A model generated the notes under the pieces. That model did no database searches and was not told where the DNA came from. It was given only the letters and a program-made list of their open reading frames with translations. This document shows positions 23,583-27,083 of a stretch of DNA of 27,083 nt, piece by piece. Numbering within the stretch: the first letter of the stretch is position 1; each line of letters starts with the position of its first letter. Source of the stretch: an uncultured Oscillospiraceae bacterium (GTDB lineage Bacteria; Bacillota; Clostridia; Oscillospirales; Ruminococcaceae); contig CAKQGD010000022.1 in the NCBI GenBank assembly GCA_934232845.1, positions 1-27,083 of the forward strand, in the 5' to 3' direction. A program made the translations under genes and the position numbers.

Positions 23583-25661
23583 TTATTTCTTTCCGCGGCT
23601 GGTCATGATGCCCTCGGCAATCGACTTCGGAACCTCGACATAATGAGAAGGCTCCATCGTGTAGTTGCCGCGTCCCTGCGACTTGGAGCGCAGGTCGGTA
23701 GCGTAGCCGAACATCTCTGCCAGCGGAACAAACGCGTCAATCTCCTGTGCGCCGAATCTCGCCTGCATGCCCTGAATCTGGCCGCGGCGGGAGTTGAGAT
23801 CGCCCATAACGTCGCCCATATATTCCTCGGGAACGGTAACGCAGACCTTCATCATCGGTTCAAGGATGACGGGGTCGGCCTTGCGCATCGCTTCTTTAAA
23901 AGCCATGGAACCGGCGATCTTAAACGCCATTTCAGAGGAGTCAACCTCATGATACGAGCCATCGTACAGCGTCACCTTGCAGTCCACGACCTGATAGCCT
24001 GCCAGCACACCGGCCTGCATCGCGCCCTGGATACCGGCGTCAACCGCAGGAATATACTCCTTGGGAATCGCACCGCCAACAACACCGTTGATAAACTCAT
24101 AGCCCTTGCCGGACTCGTTGGGTTCGACATGGATCTTGACATGGCCGTACTGGCCCTTACCGCCGGACTGACGGGCATACTTCGTATCCTGATCAACCGC
24201 CTTGCGGATCGTTTCTTTATAAGCGACCTGCGGCTTGCCGACGTTGGCCTCTACGCGGAACTCGCGCAGCAGACGGTCGACGATGATCTCGAGATGAAGC
24301 TCGCCCATACCGGCGATGATGGTCTGTCCGGTTTCTTCGTCCGTGTAGGTGCGGAAGGTGGGATCCTCTTCAGCCAGCTTGGCGAGAGCGACGCCCATCT
24401 TTTCCTGACCGGCCTTGGTCTTCGGTTCGATCGCAACACGGATAACAGGCTCCGGAAACTCCATCGATTCCAGAATAACCGGATGCTTGGGGTCGCACAG
24501 CGTATCGCCGGTGGTCGTATTCTTCAGGCCGACGGCGGCGGCGATGTCGCCCGCGTAGCAGGTCTCAATATCCTTACGATGGTTGGCATGCATCTGCAGG
24601 ATGCGGCCGATACGCTCGGGCTGATCCTTGACCGAGTTGAGCACGCCGGCGCCTGCGTCGACCGTACCGGAATAGACACGGAAGAAGCAGAGCTTGCCGA
24701 CATAGGGGTCGGTCGCGATTTTGAACGCCAGCGCCGCAAACGGCTCCTTATCGGAAGAAGGTCTCTCCTCCTCCTCGCCGGTCTCGGGGTTGACGCCCTT
24801 GATGTGAGGAATATCCGTCGGAGCGGGCATATAGTCCACGATCGCGTCGAGCAGCTTCTGCACGCCCTTGTTGCGGTAGGAAGTACCGCACAGCACGGGA
24901 ACCATCTCGTTATCGATGGTCGCCTTGCGGATTACCGTCTTGAGTTCTTCGATGGAAAGCTCCTCGCCTTCGAGATATTTTTCCATCAGGCCCTCATCCA
25001 GCTCCGCCACGGAATCGAGCAGAGCCGCATGATATTCCTCAGCCTTGTCCTTCATTTCCTCGGGAATCTCCTCGATGCGGACGTCTTTGCCCAGATCGTC
25101 GTAATAGATCTCGGCCTTCATCGTCAGCAGATCGATAATACCCTTGAAATAGTTTTCTTCGCCGATCGGCAGCTGGATCGGAATGGCGTTGCACTTAAGA
25201 CGTTCCTTGATCATGTTGAGGACATTATAAAAGTTTGCGCCCATAATATCCATCTTGTTGATGTATACCATACGCGGAACATGATACTTGTCTGCCTGAC
25301 GCCAAACCGTTTCAGACTGCGGTTCGACGCCGCCCTTGGCGCACATGACGGTTACGGAACCGTCGAGTACGCGCAGAGAGCGCTCAACCTCCACGGTGAA
25401 GTCCACGTGTCCGGGCGTGTCGATGATGTTGATGCGGTGGTTTTTCCAGTAGCAGGTGGTGGCAGCCGAAGTGATCGTAATGCCGCGCTCCTGTTCCTGG
25501 GCCATCCAGTCCATCGTCGCAGTGCCGTCGTGCGTCTCGCCAATCTTGTGATTGATGCCCGTGTAATACAGAATACGTTCTGTTGTGGTCGTCTTACCGG
25601 CATCGATATGAGCCATGATACCGATATTTCTGGTCATCTCCAGAGAGACATCTCTTGGCAT
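23583..25661 (-). CDS. fusA: Elongation factor G
   Basis: The GTPase that drives ribosomal translocation. It is 692 residues, of normal length. G motifs are AHIDAGKT (17-24), DTPGHVDF (81-88) and NKMD (135-138). Domain IV contains GGAIPKEYIPAVDAGIQGAM and the C-terminus has GRGNYTMEPSHYVEVP. The reading frame begins at ATG 25661, 6 bases after AGGAGG. It lies 41 bases after rpsG and 86 bases before tuf, in the classical str order. Confidence 0.99.
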   Translation of the reverse strand: MPRDVSLEMTRNIGIMAHIDAGKTTTTERILYYTGINHKIGETHDGTATMDWMAQEQERGITITSAATTCYWKNHRINIIDTPGHVDFTVEVERSLRVLDGSVTVMCAKGGVEPQSETVWRQADKYHVPRMVYINKMDIMGANFYNVLNMIKERLKCNAIPIQLPIGEENYFKGIIDLLTMKAEIYYDDLGKDVRIEEIPEEMKDKAEEYHAALLDSVAELDEGLMEKYLEGEELSIEELKTVIRKATIDNEMVPVLCGTSYRNKGVQKLLDAIVDYMPAPTDIPHIKGVNPETGEEEERPSSDKEPFAALAFKIATDPYVGKLCFFRVYSGTVDAGAGVLNSVKDQPERIGRILQMHANHRKDIETCYAGDIAAAVGLKNTTTGDTLCDPKHPVILESMEFPEPVIRVAIEPKTKAGQEKMGVALAKLAEEDPTFRTYTDEETGQTIIAGMGELHLEIIVDRLLREFRVEANVGKPQVAYKETIRKAVDQDTKYARQSGGKGQYGHVKIHVEPNESGKGYEFINGVVGGAIPKEYIPAVDAGIQGAMQAGVLAGYQVVDCKVTLYDGSYHEVDSSEMAFKIAGSMAFKEAMRKADPVILEPMMKVCVTVPEEYMGDVMGDLNSRRGQIQGMQARFGAQEIDAFVPLAEMFGYATDLRSKSQGRGNYTMEPSHYVEVPKSIAEGIMTSRGKK

Positions 25662-25702
25662 TGTGTCCTCCTAAAAGGCAGATTCTAAAAACTGAGTTCA
25701 GA

Positions 25703-26173
25703 TCACCATCTGAAATGTGCGAAAGCCTTGTTGGCTTCGGCCATCTTATGGGTATCTTCACGTTTCTTGCAGGCGCCGCCGGTGCTGTTGAGAGCATCCA
25801 TAATCTCTCCGGCCAGTCTTTCCTGCATCGTTCTCTCGGAACGGGCGCGGGAATAGGTGGTCAGCCAGCGCAGACCCAGCGTCTGGCGTCTGGCGGGGCG
25901 GACCTCCAGCGGGACCTGATAGGTCGCGCCGCCGACACGGCGGGCCTTGACCTCCAGAACCGGCATGATATTCTCCAGAGCCTGCTCAAAAGCCTCGAGC
26001 GGCTCCTTTCCGGTCTTTTCCTTCACGATGTCGAATGCACCGTAGACGATTTTCTGGGCAACGCCCTTCTTGCCGTCATACATGATATTGTTGATGAGTC
26101 TGGTCACCATTTTGGATCCGTAGATCGGATCCGGCAAAACATCGCGCTTTGCGATATTACCTCTTCTTGGCAC
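25703..26173 (-). CDS. rpsG: 30S ribosomal protein S7
   Basis: A 156-residue ribosomal protein that starts assembly of the 30S head. I place the start at GTG 26173 (read as Met, PRRGNIAKRDVLPDP...), 9 bases after AAGGAGG; the ATG seven codons upstream overlaps that site. The conserved VTRLINNIMYDGKK, VEVRP-like LEVRPARR and GGATYQVP segments, and the C-terminal EANKAFAHFRW, are standard. It lies 127 bases after rpsL, a relatively long gap for this pair. Confidence 0.98.
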   Translation of the reverse strand: MPRRGNIAKRDVLPDPIYGSKMVTRLINNIMYDGKKGVAQKIVYGAFDIVKEKTGKEPLEAFEQALENIMPVLEVKARRVGGATYQVPLEVRPARRQTLGLRWLTTYSRARSERTMQERLAGEIMDALNSTGGACKKREDTHKMAEANKAFAHFRW

Positions 26174-26300
26174 TTCTCTTCCCTCCTTCATAAAGAATGA
26201 AATCATCGGTACTCGAAAGCAAGAATTCTTCCGTGCGCGCCAACGCAGAGGCCTTTTATATAAAAAGCTCCCGCATTGTGTGCGGCAAACAGAGTTTCCC

Positions 26301-26729
<429 letters not shown>

Positions 26730-26774
26730 GGATTGGTTTCCTCCTTTCTCAAAGTATCAGAGTGCGTCGGAATG

Positions 26775-26812
26775 CGCAAAAGGCGGTCTGCTGGTACAGG
26801 CCGCCCTTTGCG
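26775..26812 (-). repeat. Hairpin in the rpsL leader, candidate attenuator
   Basis: CGCAAAGGGCGG pairs with CCGCCTTTTGCG (12 bp, one G-U) around a 14-base loop. It lies between the promoter and the rpsL ribosome binding site. The TTTT is inside the stem and no T-run follows, so it is not a clear terminator. Confidence 0.65.
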
Positions 26813-26836
26813 AATAACAACTGTACCCAATTTCTC

Positions 26837-26866
26837 ATTTTATCATAGCCGGGAAGTATTTGTCAA
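26837..26866 (-). promoter_or_regulatory. Promoter of rpsL-rpsG-fusA-tuf
   Basis: On the minus strand a perfect -35 TTGACA (26861-26866) and -10 TAAAAT (26837-26842) with a TGA extension are 18 bases apart. It lies between the rpoC stop and rpsL, giving a leader of about 100 bases. Confidence 0.85.
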
Positions 26867-26923
26867 CAATATTCTCGGCTGATTTTCGTGAAAAATCCCG
26901 AACAGTTTTCTGTGACTTTTAGC

Positions 26924-27083
26924 CTATTTTTCCTCTCCGCAAAGGCAGGGGGCATGCTCTTCCTCCAGCTCTATTTCGCTGTAGGGAACCGTGCCCGTGC
27001 CGGCGGGAACAAGCTTGCCGATGATGACGTTTTCCTTCAGGCCGGAGAGCGGATCGACCTTGCCCTTGATCGCCGCTTCGGTC
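26924..27083 (-). CDS. rpoC: RNA polymerase beta' subunit, C-terminal end (partial)
   Basis: The last 52 codons of rpoC, cut by the window edge. The reading frame on the minus strand gives DPLSGLKENVIIGKLVPAG then TGTVPYSEIELEEE and ends HAPCLCGEEK with stop TAG at 26924-26926. The GLKENVIIGKLIPAGTG-type segment is the conserved end of the bacterial beta' subunit. The order rpoC then rpsL is normal. In many Firmicutes a small L7Ae-like ribosomal gene lies between them; there is none in the 194 bases here. Confidence 0.96.
   Translation of the reverse strand, partial: TEAAIKGKVDPLSGLKENVIIGKLVPAGTGTVPYSEIELEEEHAPCLCGEEK

Noticed and set aside
22282..25688. Long plus-strand frames (416 and 704 codons) opposite tuf and fusA.
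   Set aside because: They are antisense shadows of highly biased genes; the sense products EF-Tu and EF-G are complete and unmistakable.

Overview
This window is a gene-dense housekeeping segment of a Gram-positive, moderately GC-rich member of the Firmicutes, most likely a gut-type Clostridia (Oscillospiraceae-like). The evidence is gene content and order: tig, clpP, clpX, lon and ysxC together; YerC, RbgA, TrmK and RqcH; and a short single-span signal peptidase with strong AGGAGG-type ribosome binding sites. The taxon is an inference, because no 16S or lineage marker was compared. Apart from one broken gene, every gene lies on the minus strand, so transcription runs from high to low coordinates.

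In transcription order: the end of rpoC (27083-26924); a separate promoter and the str operon rpsL-rpsG-fusA-tuf, closed by a strong terminator (22232-22270); a small exported protein with Asp/Asn-Gly repeats (22154-21903); the coupled set DUF1858-trmK-rqcH with its own promoter and terminator; a divergent plus-strand cupin gene split by a frameshift (18282-18688); a radical SAM protein with its partner protein (18064-15573); rplS behind a structured leader, then a terminator; a long tight cluster lepB-rbgA-rnhB-yraN-dipeptidase-thrC-phosphoesterase (14959-9297); tig-clpP-clpX; lon-ysxC; yerC-methyltransferase-hslO; and finally a Val-Asp-Phe tRNA operon at the window edge.

The main theme is protein synthesis and protein quality. 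The window holds elongation factors and ribosomal proteins, two ribosome-assembly GTPases (RbgA, YsxC), the trigger factor chaperone, ClpXP and Lon proteases, the redox chaperone Hsp33, and RqcH, which tags stalled nascent chains with alanine for proteolysis by machines such as ClpXP.

I found no mobile element, CRISPR array, phage, defence or biosynthetic cluster, and no convincing new system. The points most worth a second look are a lysine/alanine-rich histone-like tail on trigger factor, two perfect inverted repeats at the lon and tig promoters that could be stress-regulator operators, the frameshifted cupin gene with unexplained DNA beside it, the structured rplS leader, the hairpin in the rpsL leader, and the small repeat-bearing exported protein.
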